NCBI GenBank assembly: GCA_023935145.1
Contig: CM043698.1
Coordinates: 60,054,001 to 60,118,000, forward strand
From: Bretschneidera sinensis
Lineage: Eukaryota > Streptophyta > Magnoliopsida > Brassicales > Akaniaceae
Direction of reading: 5' to 3'
DNA: 64,000 nucleotides
Positions within the stretch are counted from its first letter, which is position 1; every line of letters begins with the position of its first letter. Both the position numbers and the translations under genes were made by a program. Below the pieces are notes generated by a model. The model saw nothing but the letters and a program-made list of their open reading frames with translations, was not told the origin of the DNA and ran no database searches. Of this stretch, positions 11,769-24,298 are shown piece by piece.

Positions 11769-14089
11769 GCCTGCTTGTTGGGAAGAGTTTTGAATAATTT
11801 AAGAGAAAAATCTTCTCTGTTAGTCTCTGAAGCTCTTGGATTCTTGTGCTGCATCTGTAGACAAGTAAGTCTGCAAATTCTTATTTAAGACTCTACCCTG
11901 GTAATTCTTCCTCCCCAGATGTCTTGCATTTGTGTTTTAGACTTACCTCGCGTATATTTGCAAAAACAGTTTCACATTTTCTTTCTTATGTACCAATTGA
12001 CTTGATTCCTGTTAATTTAACTAAAATAAAACTAAATTAGATTTTGTTTCTTTAATTGGGTATGCATTGAATGAGCAATTTTTTTTCCCAGTTTGGGTGA
12101 TGTTGCTTTGAAATCGTAGCCATTTGTTTGAGTGTGTGGAATCAAATGAAAGAAATTCATACTCGAATAGTTGTTTTAGTGTCCTTTCTTCTGTTGGAAA
12201 GAAGAGGATAAAATCTAAATGGGCTAAAATTCCAATGGGCCCAATGCTGTTATCCTTATTAAACTCTAATTAATCTTATTCCTCTCTTCTTATCTCTCTT
12301 TTCTCTCTTTCCTCATTTCCCCTCTTCTCCGCTGTTACGTCCCTCTCTCATCCTTTGCTCATCATAATTTATTTGCTTGTATTATTGTTTTTCATTTGGG
12401 TTAAAAATTAAAATAAATAAATCTTGATTGCTATGATACTGCAATATTTATTCCAAACACAGAATTTTTCCATTATTTCCTAGTTACGCCCAACTCATAG
12501 AAGTCCACTGTTTGACAAGCAAAATGAATAGTCAACGAGATTTCAAAAGATTTCTTTTTTTGGCCTAAGGATTTCAAAGGATTGAAAACACCATTATAGA
12601 GAACAGCTGATACGATGAAGACTTGTAGGATTGAAAAATTAAAGAAAACAGTAGAAACTTTCAAAGAAGATACAAACACTTTCTATGCATTACATGTTCA
12701 TGACCCCATGGAACAGTAAATATATGCTCTAGTAATTCTTGAAAACTCGAATAATAACTTTTGAAAACTAGAGTTGTAACTTTTCATAATTTTAGTCCAT
12801 TTATGTTACAACTCGAGTTTTTAAAAATTATAACTTGACTTTTCAAAACTTACTAAGATGCATATTTATTGTTCCATGAGGTCAAAAACATGTATTTCTC
12901 TTTGATGGGAAGGAACATGTAATTATTTCTAACAAAATTGAGAGTTATTTTTCTAGACGTTACAGAATGAATGTGGACTGTAAGGCAAAGAAAAGTTTAA
13001 CTGGATATGTTTTTATTCTTTTTAGGTTAAAATATATGCATAAACTTTTGTTTTAGTCAATTTTCATAATAACCCTTAAGCTTTTTTAGGTATATAACAA
13101 GTATTCAATTAGTTACAATGTAACCATTTTAAGTATTATTCATAAATAAATTTTTTAAAAAAAATTTAACAACACAGAATTTAATTGTAATTTTTTGTAC
13201 ACATGCAAAGATAAATATGATTTACCATGAGTAAAAATATAAAAAAAAATACAGCTGAAAATATTTTTTCTTATATTTTTGCTATTAAAGATTGAAAAAC
13301 AAAAAAAAAATAGCAAGCAAGTGAAAAATTCGTAAAAATTATTTAATGCTCTTCAAATGGTTTATAGATTTTATTTGGCGACAAAATAAGTCAATCTTGC
13401 ATCAAAATGAGTACAGATAAACAATGGAGTTAACAGGCATCCACTTTATGCTAATAACGCAAACCATATGGTTTGTTATATACTGGAAGAAAAAAAAACT
13501 CAACATTTATTATAAAAATATATCAAACCACAAGATAATTCATATTTAGTCTTATTTTTATCCCCAAAAAAAATTTCCCTGCCCTTTGCAACATGAACCG
13601 GCACATTCATGATTCTTTTCAACATGAACTGGTACATGCATTCCTCCTTTATTTGGGCATCACTCTCTAAATACTTGTGTCTCACGTTGGTTAAGAATCT
13701 AAGATGCCATTTCAAATTACTCTATATAAATAAATGCCAATAGATTTTTTTTTTCTTATTTAAAATGTCCCTTTTGGTCTTTTCATTTGTCTTTCATCAG
13801 TTTTTCAAACAAAATTGAAGTCAAAAGAATCAATAATACAAGGTTGTGATTGCCAAAATTAGAAGAGCATGGATTTAAATGCAACTGGGTCAAAGTACAT
13901 AGACATCCGGTGCAATTTACCTTAAATAATATGACGCAATTTAAAATACAGAAAACAAGTAAACAATAGCAGTTCCAACTAGCATTTTTTTAAAATAATT
14001 TAGAAAATCACAATAATGAAATTGATAATTAACACCACAATAATCCATTGAAGTTCTTGCAAACGCATTAATGCAACTTAAAACTGTTC
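11769..14089. other. Convergent intergenic region between MAEA and the SR gene
   Basis: This holds the 3' ends of two convergent genes. No coding exon is seen. It is AT-rich with long A and T runs (for example 13140-13310) and contains a foldback element at 12692-12893. Polyadenylation sites were not resolved. Confidence 0.5.
12692..12893. mobile_element. Foldback MITE of about 200 bp
   Basis: The two halves are near-complementary over almost their whole length. The left arm contains GACCCCATGGAACAGTAAAT, and the right arm read on the other strand GACCTCATGGAACAATAAAT. Both arms continue through AGTAA...TTTTGAAAA to GAGTTGTAAC at the centre. Flanking bases are TA on both sides, compatible with a TA target duplication (mariner/Stowaway-like), though TA is common here. 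It has no coding capacity and could form one long hairpin. Confidence 0.8.
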
Positions 14090-16598
14090 TTAAGCTGATT
14101 CACTGCCTCTTGGAGATCCATGATTATCGTCACCATCAATGGGGCTCCTGTCATCCTTTGGGATAGGACTAGGACTGCGGCTGTGGCCATTCTCCTCTGC
14201 AGGGCTCCTATAAGTCCTGCCATCAGGACCATCAGCATCATCAATGGGGCTCCTGTCATCCTTTGGGATAGGACTAGTACTGCGGCTGTGGCCATTGTCC
14301 TCTGCAGGGCTCCTATAAGTCCTGCCATCAGGACCATCAGCATCATCAATGGGGCTTCTACTCTTTGACCGAGGACTCCCACTGTAATCTGACCCATTGG
14401 CCTGTCCACGGTCCCTTGGGGATGGGCTTCTGCTCTCTTGTGGGCTTCTTTCATCTGGTGTTGGACTATGCTTCCTCCCTTTTGATGGTGGAGGTGAACT
14501 CCTGCGCCGTTTAGGGCTCCTGCTATCATGGGGGCTTCTTGATCTTCTTTCATCACGCTCAACATTTCGTTCTTTCCTCATTGGTGATCTGGATCGACTG
14601 GAGAACATTCAAGTTCAACAACACAGTTAATAGTGAATACGAAAGGCAAAGGGGATTTAAATAGCAAAGAACATAAAGTGCTTATAGCTCCTTTTCCAGT
14701 AAGCTAATTTTGGAAACAGAAATTCCATATGCTGAATTGTCACATACTCCTGTAATTTGTATGATGGGAACAGAATCTAATAAAAATAACCGTGTAAAAA
14801 CAAACCTGTCACTACGGCTCCTACTGTAACTGCGGCTCCTGCTTCTACCGCGGTGAGGAGTGATTGAGCGTGAGTAACTCCGCCCCCGCCTGTGCCAGAA
14901 AATTTCATTCCACATAACCAGTTACAGATTTGTAAACGATATAATTTAAAACACACCCAAAAATAACTTAAGAGCAGTAGAGTACTTTAATTTCTTTGGA
15001 CTGCTTTTACAATTTCTTTCAATGTGGCCTCGATCCCCACAGCGATAACACTTGTTCTTCCAGTCACCAGCTTTGCAATCTCGTGCCCAGTGCCCGTCAA
15101 TTCCACAGTTGAAGCAGCGACCTGACCCAGGAGGAGGACCTCTACCAAGGTACTCACGAGATCCAGATCCAGACCCAGATCCACTAGAACCAGGAGGCCC
15201 CTAAATGCAAATGAAATTACTCTGAGAAATTTAAATTATCTATCTAACAGTCTCCACAATAATGCAAATAACTGATGATGCAAAAAAGAAATTGAACATA
15301 GAAAGAAGACAAAAATTGGTGTATTGACAAAAGAAATTCTGCAATGATCCCAAGTCAAACACATGGCACTTAATGCAGGAAGAAGGGTCAAAGAAATAAA
15401 TAATAAAACAATGCTTACTAGGAAAGATCTTTCTAAAAAAACTTACACCCTTGGCAAATTCCACAATGATTCGGCTCCCATCAACATCCCGACCATTCAA
15501 GCTATATCTTGCATCATCAGCATCACGAGAGTCACCAAATTCCTGTTTTAGAGGTGAGAAAGAAGGGCATGGAGCAGGTTATATTTACAACAAACATTAT
15601 TTTCTGAAGCACAATATGAATGTAATCATATTTTAATAAATAAAAAAATATACAGAAATATGCAAGGATGTGCATGAGATATATAGATAAAGGCAAAGTA
15701 AGAAAATACATACAACAAAGGCGAAGTCACGCTTCATATCCACGTCGCGAATTCTGCGTAAATGGGTGCCAGAAATAGTAAGGCCATCAAGACACAAGTA
15801 TCGAAGGGTTGATACTTCGCCCCTCACTGATGAACTAAACACCACTTTGAGATTGTTGCCATTTCCATAAAAATACGCAATAACATTATAGACAGACTCG
15901 GCACATCCACCAAGGTCACCCTCTCACCATAGACCTCCAGGTTAGGCAAAAGCCCAGAAACCTTCAACAAGATCATTCAAGTTAAACCACAGAGACATGT
16001 GGAGGGGTGCAACTTTCTCATGCATATATTAAAATTCACATTGAATGTCAAGCACTATAAAGTGCTTGACAAAGGCCTCAATTTCCACCTAACATACTTC
16101 AATGTTACTACACTCCCACCCATGCCTATGGTCGCTGATCCAAAATTAACCTTAATCATCTTACGAGCCCATGTATTCCAAGTCAAAAAGACAACACAAA
16201 AAATCACATTGCAAAGGTGCGCACATGTGCAAACCACACATGCACAATTGTTCTCAATTATGGCACAAGGATAGGACTTATTACTAAGAAAAGATAACAA
16301 ACGAAAAGAGAAAACCTAAACATACTCACTTTACCACGTGTATAAGATAAAGAATCTTTAAAAGATAAGATAATAAATTTAAAACATCATTTTAAACAAA
16401 TAAATACAACTTTTTAGCAATGTACTCAACCAACAAGTCATCACCGAAAACAAGAAAATTGCTTAAATTTCATATAGAAGTACTTATTTACCTCCCATAT
16501 CGGCTAAATATGTCCTCAAGGTCACGTGATCTTGTCCTTGAAGACAAACGACCAACATAGAGGCGCGTCCCACCAGAGCGGTCATCATACCGAGGCAT
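14090..16598 (-). CDS. RS2Z: RS2Z-type SR splicing factor: RRM, two CCHC zinc knuckles, RS domain (6 coding exons, 349 aa)
   Basis: Predicted exons on the minus strand: 16598-16492, 15753-15714, 15542-15447, 15200-14986, 14889-14806 and 14597-14090, joining in frame to 349 codons plus stop. The start [18 protein letters not shown] is the conserved N-terminus of plant RS2Z32/RS2Z33 proteins. An RRM (about 11-80) carries RLYVGRL and MKRDFAFV. A Gly/Ser linker follows, then two knuckles: C110-C113-H118-C123 and C132-C135-H140-C145. The tail is rich in RS and SP dipeptides. Such proteins act in pre-mRNA splicing in the nucleus. The tail has a 35-residue tandem repeat. The gene has a 5' leader intron. 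All splice sites are GT-AG and no lesion is visible. RS2Z32 and RS2Z33 orthologues cannot be told apart by eye. Confidence 0.94.
14141..14355 (-). repeat. 105-bp in-frame tandem repeat in the RS domain
   Basis: The block GGGGCTCCTGTC recurs at 14141 and 14246, with a partial third unit at 14351, giving exactly 105 bp (35 codons). Each unit encodes [17 protein letters not shown], then a Glu/Asp-Asn-Gly-His segment and SPIPKDDR. The copies differ at very few positions, so the duplication is recent. Confidence 0.93.
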
Positions 16599-17800
16599 TT
16601 TTCCTGCAATAACTATTTTGACCATCGGGTGCCTCATTAGCACACATTGCACATAAACACGTTCACCTGCTCAAATGTAACACAAACACACACAAAACGT
16701 TTTTTTTTTCTTTCTTTTAATTAGCCATGCATACAGATACGTAAATAGAGATAGACTTGTATGGCTAGGAACATGCTTAAACTTCAATACTACAGTCATT
16801 AAGCTTAAGCTCAACAAAAATAATCTTAAACCACAAACCGAATACCATAAATTTTTTAAAGATTTATTTCAATAATAACACATAATCTTTGCCACTCGAG
16901 AATTTTTAATATTCGCTACTCTAGTGAATGATTACAGGTCAATTCTAGAACTAGTTTCGAGAGGTCAAGCTAACGTTAAATTTAGCTAGTTTTCAAAGGA
17001 ACAAATAAATCAATCTACATAAACGAGTCAAATCACACTACCCCATCTTAAACAAAAATGTAACTTTAGCAACTAATACAAAACACTGCAAAAGGGCTAT
17101 TCTATTCCTTGATGAATATGCAAGTTACATAAAGTTAGACAAATGTAAGATTTGATTACTCATTGGCTTACCACTAAAAATAGAATAAAACTATATGCAA
17201 TCCAAAGACATGACTGATACAAACCCTGAAATTAAAAAAGATAAAATAAATAACTAAAATAAAACACTTAAATCGAAACAAATATATGTCAGACGAGAAC
17301 TCAAAGGTAACATTTTGATTTGAACTTCTAATTATTGACTAAAAACAACTCCTTCATTGAGTAGAGGTTTACTCTTTTTTCCCCAATATCATTCCCTTCT
17401 TCACCTAAGTTCTTAATGATAGTAAAAAAAAATGCGGATCAAGGTGGTCGACACAAAACTGGAGTTCTGGCATAGTAATAAACAAATAGCAAACGGAAAT
17501 TGTTTGCTTGCAACACTGAGACAAGCAATAAACAGCTTCAAATAAATATCTACGCCAAATACATTTCAACGGACAACAACAACGATAATAAATTCACACA
17601 AATACCGAACAAATTTAGACCTAAAATGCTTCGAAGTCGATTGAAAAAAAAAAGAAAGATCCATAATTATCAAAGATCTTAACATAGACTTGCATATGTA
17701 TACCTTTAAAAAGGGGAAGAGAGGGAGAGGCGTACCTGAAGATAAAACCCTAGATTTCTTTCGAATAGAGTGAGAGAAAGAGCGTTTGTCTTTTTCCATA
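16599..17800 (-). promoter_or_regulatory. Spliced 5' leader and core promoter of the RS2Z gene
   Basis: A leader exon ends at 17736 with donor GTACGC. The acceptor ATTGCAG lies just upstream of the ATG (exon restart 16603), so a leader intron of about 1.1 kb is inferred. The leader exon carries AAACCCTAG (a telo-box, frequent in plant genes of the translation and RNA machinery) near 17746. CCCTATAAGTATATGG on the minus strand, near 17797-17812, is a TATA-box candidate. Confidence 0.6.
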
Positions 17801-20800
17801 TACTTATAGGGTCGGTGCGGATAAAGTTTTTTATTGACAAATTGACCGTTGATATGTTAGAGATCACTGAATTTATCCCAGCGTTGGTTAACCGCAAATT
17901 ACCAGTGGCAATAGCACTATTGAGTGTTGATCCCTCAAGTCCATTAGTAACTGCATGAAAATAGAGTATTAATTTCGGTATTATTTTTTTTAATTGTTTT
18001 TATAATTACTAGTGAATTTCTTTACTGTTACTAGTGAACCTCCTTCCTCTCTTTAGCACAACTCCCGCGAGACTAAAAGTATATATAAAACATTACTAGT
18101 AATATTTATACATTAATATTTTTATGATATTAAAAAATAATATAATTTTAGGTTTTTTTTTAGATTTTGTTATTACTTTTTTAATTAATTAGAAGATGTA
18201 TGGTTTTTTTAAACATTATCAAAAGAAACACACGACAAGAGAGAAAAATTGTTATATATAAATCTAACAACATATATCAACTCTAAAATATTTTTATTTT
18301 TTTATTGTTAATTTTTTTACGTAATCAAGCCTAAAATTTTTCTACATATATTTATTTTTTGTTATTTAATATTTTATTTTTGTAGGTATACATATAAAAA
18401 CATATAAATTGAACAAAGTTGATATAGATTTTGTCTTACTAAATATTATGATGTTAATGTAAAACCAAGAAATTATGTTATGTTTATGTTAGTTTCTTAT
18501 AGAATGAAAAGTGCTTTAAGTTTGAATTTTTCTACATTAGAAACGGTTTGAGTTCCATCATTTACTCCGTTTTCAAAGGGCACATTATCATTTAAAAAAT
18601 TAATAAATAAAATATAGCCACGTATACTAAACCATTAAAAATATCACAATGAATTACAAATTTTCCTGCTACTTTTTTATTTTTGTAATATTTTAATGTT
18701 ATGCTTAATTTCACAACATTAAAGCCAATTTATTTAAGAAAAGAGAAATTTGTAATATTTGTTAAATTGTTATCTTGTAGATAATAATAATAATTAAAAG
18801 AGCTCAATATGTCACATATGTTACTCTTATCTAAATTTATATTTAATTTTTTTTAATAATTAGATGGTGATCATATATGAAGTGATTGTGTCAATTTATT
18901 ATGATATAAATGTTGCAATTGCTTGTCCAACATATAAAAAAAATTAAGAAAGCATCCATATTTTTTTTGTGCAATAAACGTATCATTGATTTTTTTTAAT
19001 AACAAATGTAATATTACAAAGAAACGTGGACATCTTCTCAATAAAAAAAATCCTTACAAGAATATCCCTTTATCACGTCAGTAAATGAAATTTTTGAAAA
19101 ATCATATTTTTTCAAGATTTGAAAATAAAAATAACAAAGTAATTTTAATTGCAAAATTTAAAAAATATATATTATTATGTATTTATGAAAACACAAGAAT
19201 AAAAATGATAACACCACGATATTTTATAAAAATGTAATTGTTTTGTTTGTATTAAAGAAAGATTTAAAATAGTAAATAATAAAATGAAATAACAAAATGA
19301 GAAATTTTATTTGAAAAAGAGAAAAAAAAACGATTAAAAAAGTAATAGACTTTCATTTGATTTATTAAATTATGGAATTTACAAGTGATAAAATATTTTG
19401 TTTAACTTGCTATAAAAAGATTATTAAAGGGATGACTTTATATCATATAACTTAAAATATAATTTACTTCACCAATAGAAAAAAGAATTCCATTTGATTC
19501 TTTAAATCATGGATTTGCAAAGTAATATAATTTATTAAACTTTAGACATATAAACTCATGTTAATTTTAATTTTAATATATCTATGTACGTTATATTTTA
19601 CAATTGTCTTATGCAGTATTAAACTGACATGACATAGCATGGAGTTAGGTTTCCAAATTTTGAATTTTAACCATTTTTAATAAGTTTATTTTAATTATTT
19701 ATTTATTTTTAATGGACATAAATCATCTCATTATAAATTCCCCTCTATGTTCCTCTTGAATTAATTGATTATTATTGTCAAATTTCGGTACAGTAATTGA
19801 GAATTTTCTATATATATTAAAGTGTGTTGTTACATAATTCTACTTTCGTCAGAAAGAAACTATGGTCCTACAAGCAGTAAAGGAGATATTATGATGATCA
19901 TCTCTTATAATAAAAACTTCGAGATGGATGCTCATTTTAAAACCTAATTAGATTTTAACCCAAAATTTTTCTTACGAGACTTTAAAATCTTATCTTTTGA
20001 GAGTAAACTCCTGATAAATTTTTTGTTCAAAACTTTTCGATTTCATGGATTTTTTATTTCTTCTAAGGTTTTATAGTCTCTATTCTTAGCTGAAAATGGA
20101 AAGAACCAAACTCCAAAACCTGAAATCAAACCAAAACTGACCCAAAACCCCAAAAAATTGAACTTACCCAAACCATTGACCTATATAACCCAGCTTGAAC
20201 CCAAATCCAATATCCAACTCATGGGTTTAAAAGAAATGGAATGAACCAAAATGGATGAGTTTGAGCCGAGCTGAAGAAATTTTGGGTTGCCTTGAACTAA
20301 GCCCAATTGGCTAAGCCCAACCAGGGTCGGTCAGGCAAGCAGAGTTTGAATCCTCCCATTTTGGCATTTCCTTGATTTCCTCCCATTTGTCTTCATTAAA
20401 TCACGCCATGATCTATTATGACACAAAAATAAGCAAAAGTCTTAGCCCTTATTTGGTAGGATTCGTAAAACTTACAAAAATAAGCAAAAATCTTAGCCCT
20501 TGTTTGGTAGGATTCGTAAAACTTACTTATGGGATTTAAAGTTTAAAATAAGCTTATTTATTTCAAAGTGAGTGTTTGATAAATTAAGTCTAATCAAATG
20601 ATCTTTTGACTTATATAAATCAGTCTTTTGATTTAAAATGTCAAGAATCACCAATCTTCTTTTTTAACTCATAGAACTCTCATAAACCCCCTTTTTTGTC
20701 TTATAAAAAAAACATTTGTTCTCTCTATTTCCTCGACAACTCCACATTTTTTTTCTTCATTCAATCCCTTTTTTCTTGAGTTTTTTCTATTGGACTTTTG

Positions 20801-20883
20801 CTTCTTACATTTTTTTTGTTTAGTATCACCCCATCCATTTCCGAATTAGTTTGTCGATAAATCTACTTATCATGTAACATATA
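17801..20883. other. AT-rich intergenic region, no gene seen
   Basis: Long A/T runs with no credible exon on either strand. Around 20090-20340 is a stretch of repeated ACCCAA/CCAAAC-type words of the kind seen in old plant DNA transposons. A 51-bp tandem duplication lies at 20423-20524. Nothing else is supportable. Confidence 0.5.
20423..20524. repeat. 51-bp tandem duplication
   Basis: Two units starting ACAAAAATAAGCAAAA and ending GGATTCGTAAAACTT begin at 20423 and 20474. The CTTAGCCCTTxTTTGGTAGG block inside resembles the ends of plant DNA transposons, so this may be the edge of an element. Confidence 0.88.
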
Positions 20884-22164
20884 TGTCCCATTTGGTTGTA
20901 GTAATCAAGGTTGTAATGAAATGTTCATTCATCTTGTAATGATCATTATGTTGTTTCGTTGGTTTAAGATGGTGTGTATTATATTTTAATGGGCATTACA
21001 CTCTTGAAGGAGTGTAATGATCATTACATTACAACTTTTATTTATCTTAGATTCACAATATAATTAAATATTTATATTATATTATATTATATTATATAAA
21101 TATCATAAAATAATAATATTATAATAAAATAAGCAATAATCAATAAATATCAAAATATTATTAAAAACTAAAAAATATGAATAAACAAATAAATATTTGA
21201 AAATATAATCAAATAATAATATAATATTATACTAAATATGATAAAACAAAAAGATAATATCATTATAGTAAATAACATAATTTAATAAAATAAAAAATAT
21301 ATTATATTAGCAAAAAGTAATAAATATAAAATATATTATTAAAAAATTAATTGATTAATAAATATTCGAAAAAATAATTAAATATTAAAATAATACTATA
21401 CAAAAAATCTTTAAATAATATTATATTGCTATAATAAATAATATTTATATATATAGTAATATATGACTAATTGTTAATAAAAATAGAATATGATTAACTA
21501 TTAATATAATACTCAATATTTAAAAATAATATAATTAACTAATATTATATATTTATATATTATTATTATTATAGTAAATATATAATATATGAATAATAAT
21601 AATATGAAATATTTATATAAAAATCATATTGATAAATTAAATTTTAGAAAATAATAAAATAAATATTAATACAATAATATAATTAAGTAAATATAAGATA
21701 GTTAAATAATATAATATTATGATAGTAAATAATATGATATATAATAAAATGGTAATAATATTAAATATCATAAATAATAAAACAAATATGAATAATAACA
21801 TAATATTCTTATAGTAAAAATATAATATATTAATAAAAATAATATAATATATAATATATATATATAATGCTAATATAATTAATTAATTAATATAAGATAA
21901 TTATATGATAAAATTATAAATAAATATAAAAATATGTTTAATATAATTAATTATATATTTTATCCCCAAACACATCTTAGTCACTCTGATTTCATTGAAG
22001 TGGTATGAACATGTTAAACAAACATAATAATTGATTTCAACTTCAATTCAAATGTATTTTATATATTTTAACCAAACAATGTAATTAGATTTTAATTTTT
22101 ATTTCATTGCAGCTTTGATTACATTACAGCATTGATTCTATTACCACAACTAAACGGGGCAATA
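20881..22164. mobile_element. Non-autonomous TIR transposon with an almost pure A/T interior
   Basis: The element spans 20884-22161. The left end reads TGTCCCATTTGGTTGTAGTA. The right end on the other strand reads TGCCCCGTTTAGTTGTGGTA, and both continue into TGTAATG-rich sequence, giving imperfect TIRs of about 40 bp. ATA flanks both ends, compatible with a 3-bp target duplication as in PIF/Harbinger elements. Roughly 21055-21960 is nearly devoid of G and C, made of AATAT/ATAAT words. No coding sequence is present. The superfamily assignment is inference. Confidence 0.72.
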
Positions 22165-23175
22165 ATGTTGACATAGGCCACTTCTAATGTCACTTAGGGC
22201 ATGTTTGGTACAACATATTGAAAAATAATGTATCAATAATATAATGGAATCCCTATTATATTGTTTGGTATGAATGATGTAAATAAACAAGTAATGTAAT
22301 TATATTTATGTTGGATTATTTTTGTGATGTAATACAATAAAATTCTTAATAAAAATTTCCAAAATACCTCATTGAAAATTTTAAAAACTTCATGATTTAA
22401 AAGAAACTCATGCTTCAAAAACAAGGTTCAAAATGCATGTCTTCTATTTCGTTCCTTTTCTCTTTCTGTAACAAGGACTTGTGACACTTCAATTTTCTAA
22501 ATGAAATTAAAAAAGAAAAGCCCACCATTGCCCAGCAATTTCATGTAAATAGTTGCCATTGCCCAACCAAGGAAAGTTCCAATTCCACAGCTTTGTTCAA
22601 TAACATTTTTCTTGCAAAAGCCCACTACTGACCTGATATTGGAACCAAAGTTCAAGAATACGATTGGTTCTCAAATACCCAATCAGTTACCTCGTTCAAA
22701 ATTAGAGTAGAAAAGGAATTTGATGAGTTTAGAGAAAAAAAAAGGATTAACAAGTAAGAAGAAAAATTAAAAAATCTAAAATTATTAGGACCCAAAATTT
22801 CATGGATTTTCCTTTTCATATCTCAGCAACTTAATAGAGCAGAGAAACAAAATACAAGAATGCAGTGTTGTTTCTGAAGCTAAAAACAAATCGTTCAAAG
22901 AAATAGATCTTGAGGAACAACCTCCTCTAAGTTCAGAATCAAAGCAACAAACAGGATGTGGGAACAAAAAAAAAAAGTTGCAGCCTATGAACATGTCTCT
23001 TTCTGACAGAAATTTCAGTTCTGGATTTTTACACTTGAAAATCCACAATAACACGTCCAACATCATATAACAAGTAGTAGAAGGTCATAACAAGTACTGG
23101 AAATTCATATAAGAACTATTAGAAAGTCATTACTCATCATCAAGAAGATCCTTAACCCATTCTTCTTTTTCATCA
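22165..23175. other. Intergenic region, possible further transposon end
   Basis: GGGCATGTTTGGTAC at about 22197 is the type of word found at plant Harbinger or hAT ends, and TTGTTTGGTATGAATG recurs at 22261. No second end could be assigned. The remainder shows no credible exon. Confidence 0.35.
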
Positions 23176-24298
23176 TCAGGAATTGTGAAAAAAGATGTCA
23201 AGTATGTCACGATCGCGTTCAATGAGTAGAGTTGCTTTGTGCCGCTCTCTCCTGCTAAGACTTGGCAACTTTGACCACATCTCATTAATCATCATTCTTT
23301 TCTCTGTTAAAGCAACATCTTCATATGCTCGACCAAGTCGCTCAATTGACTTAACAATCTCTAACCCAGTGATCTCTGATGACAGTCTAATCATATTTGA
23401 CAAGTTATTCAAACTTTCATTCTGCTTTCTCTTTTATAACTTTGAACTCAGTTCACCTGCTTTCTCTTCTCTAACCAATTCTTCTTCAACATCAGCAGGT
23501 GTTTCAACATCCTTCCCATTAGCACGATCCATTCCAAACACTGTGCAAAGTTCGTCATAGAAAGCAAAAGCTTTGTATCTATATGGCTTAGCCTTCTCAT
23601 GACTCTACAAAAACATAAAATAAAAAAGAGCGACTAAGTGACTATATATCTTCTCTCAATTCCATTTTTCACAACATTACTCATTTCAGCTTACCAACAA
23701 AATAACCTCAACAATATAAACTGGATCAATTTTTTTAATAGCATCAACTCCAAATAAACCAGTTGCAAACTAATGTATAAGCATAATCTCAACAGAATCA
23801 TATGCCAACCAAAGGAAAAAGAAAAACTTCAAGCTAAACCAAACTAGTTAACCTCATCAGCAACATAAATGGGGTCAATTGTCAAAGGAAAAAGAAAAAG
23901 AAATTCTAAAATAACATTAACCAAACAAATATATAAAACATTAATAACAAAGATACCTTCAAATAGGCTTTCCAAACATAATCTTCTGATGTGGCACACT
24001 TTCTCTCATTATACCAACCAAATCCACTGTTGTTAGACATCTCATTATACCTCATTCTTGAATCAATGAGTGGTTTAGCTTGAAGATTATGTCCAAGTAA
24101 CTTGATTGCAAGAAGTGTCTCTACAGCCTTAAACAACTCAGGTTTGAAACCTCTATCAGCTTTATACTTTCCCTCATTATGCAGTTCAAGGAGAGCCTCA
24201 ACAAGCTTTGAGTCTTCCTCACGTGTCCACTTCCTTTTACTTGTATCTGGTCCTTTTGGACCTTGGGAGCTTGAAACATCTATCCCTTTTGACAGAAG
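23176..24298 (-). pseudogene. Myb/SANT-like DNA-binding protein gene, probably the accessory gene of a PIF/Harbinger element (broken)
   Basis: Two exons on the minus strand: 24298-23957 (acceptor TTTTGCAG, donor GTATCT) and 23604-23176. The first encodes RKWTREEDSKLVEALLEL, GFKPELF and SGFGWYNERKC, the pattern of the plant Myb/SANT-like (Myb_DNA-bind_3) family. The second continues with the typical FAFYDELCTVFGMDRANG block. An in-frame TAA follows GELSSKL, after which the same frame runs on for about 85 residues to the final stop at 23176. In PIF/Harbinger transposons a Myb-like protein works with the transposase, and a transposase remnant lies 1.4 kb upstream on the same strand. No exon 5' of 24298 was found. 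It could instead be a domesticated host gene truncated at the TAA. Confidence 0.7.

Noticed and set aside
14068..14630. Other open frames overlapping the RS domain on both strands
   Set aside because: They are shadows of the repetitive RS coding sequence; splice continuity and zinc knuckles support only the frame used.
16055..16300. Open frames on both strands at 16.0-16.3 kb
   Set aside because: They lie in an intron of the RS2Z gene and show no domain or splice support.
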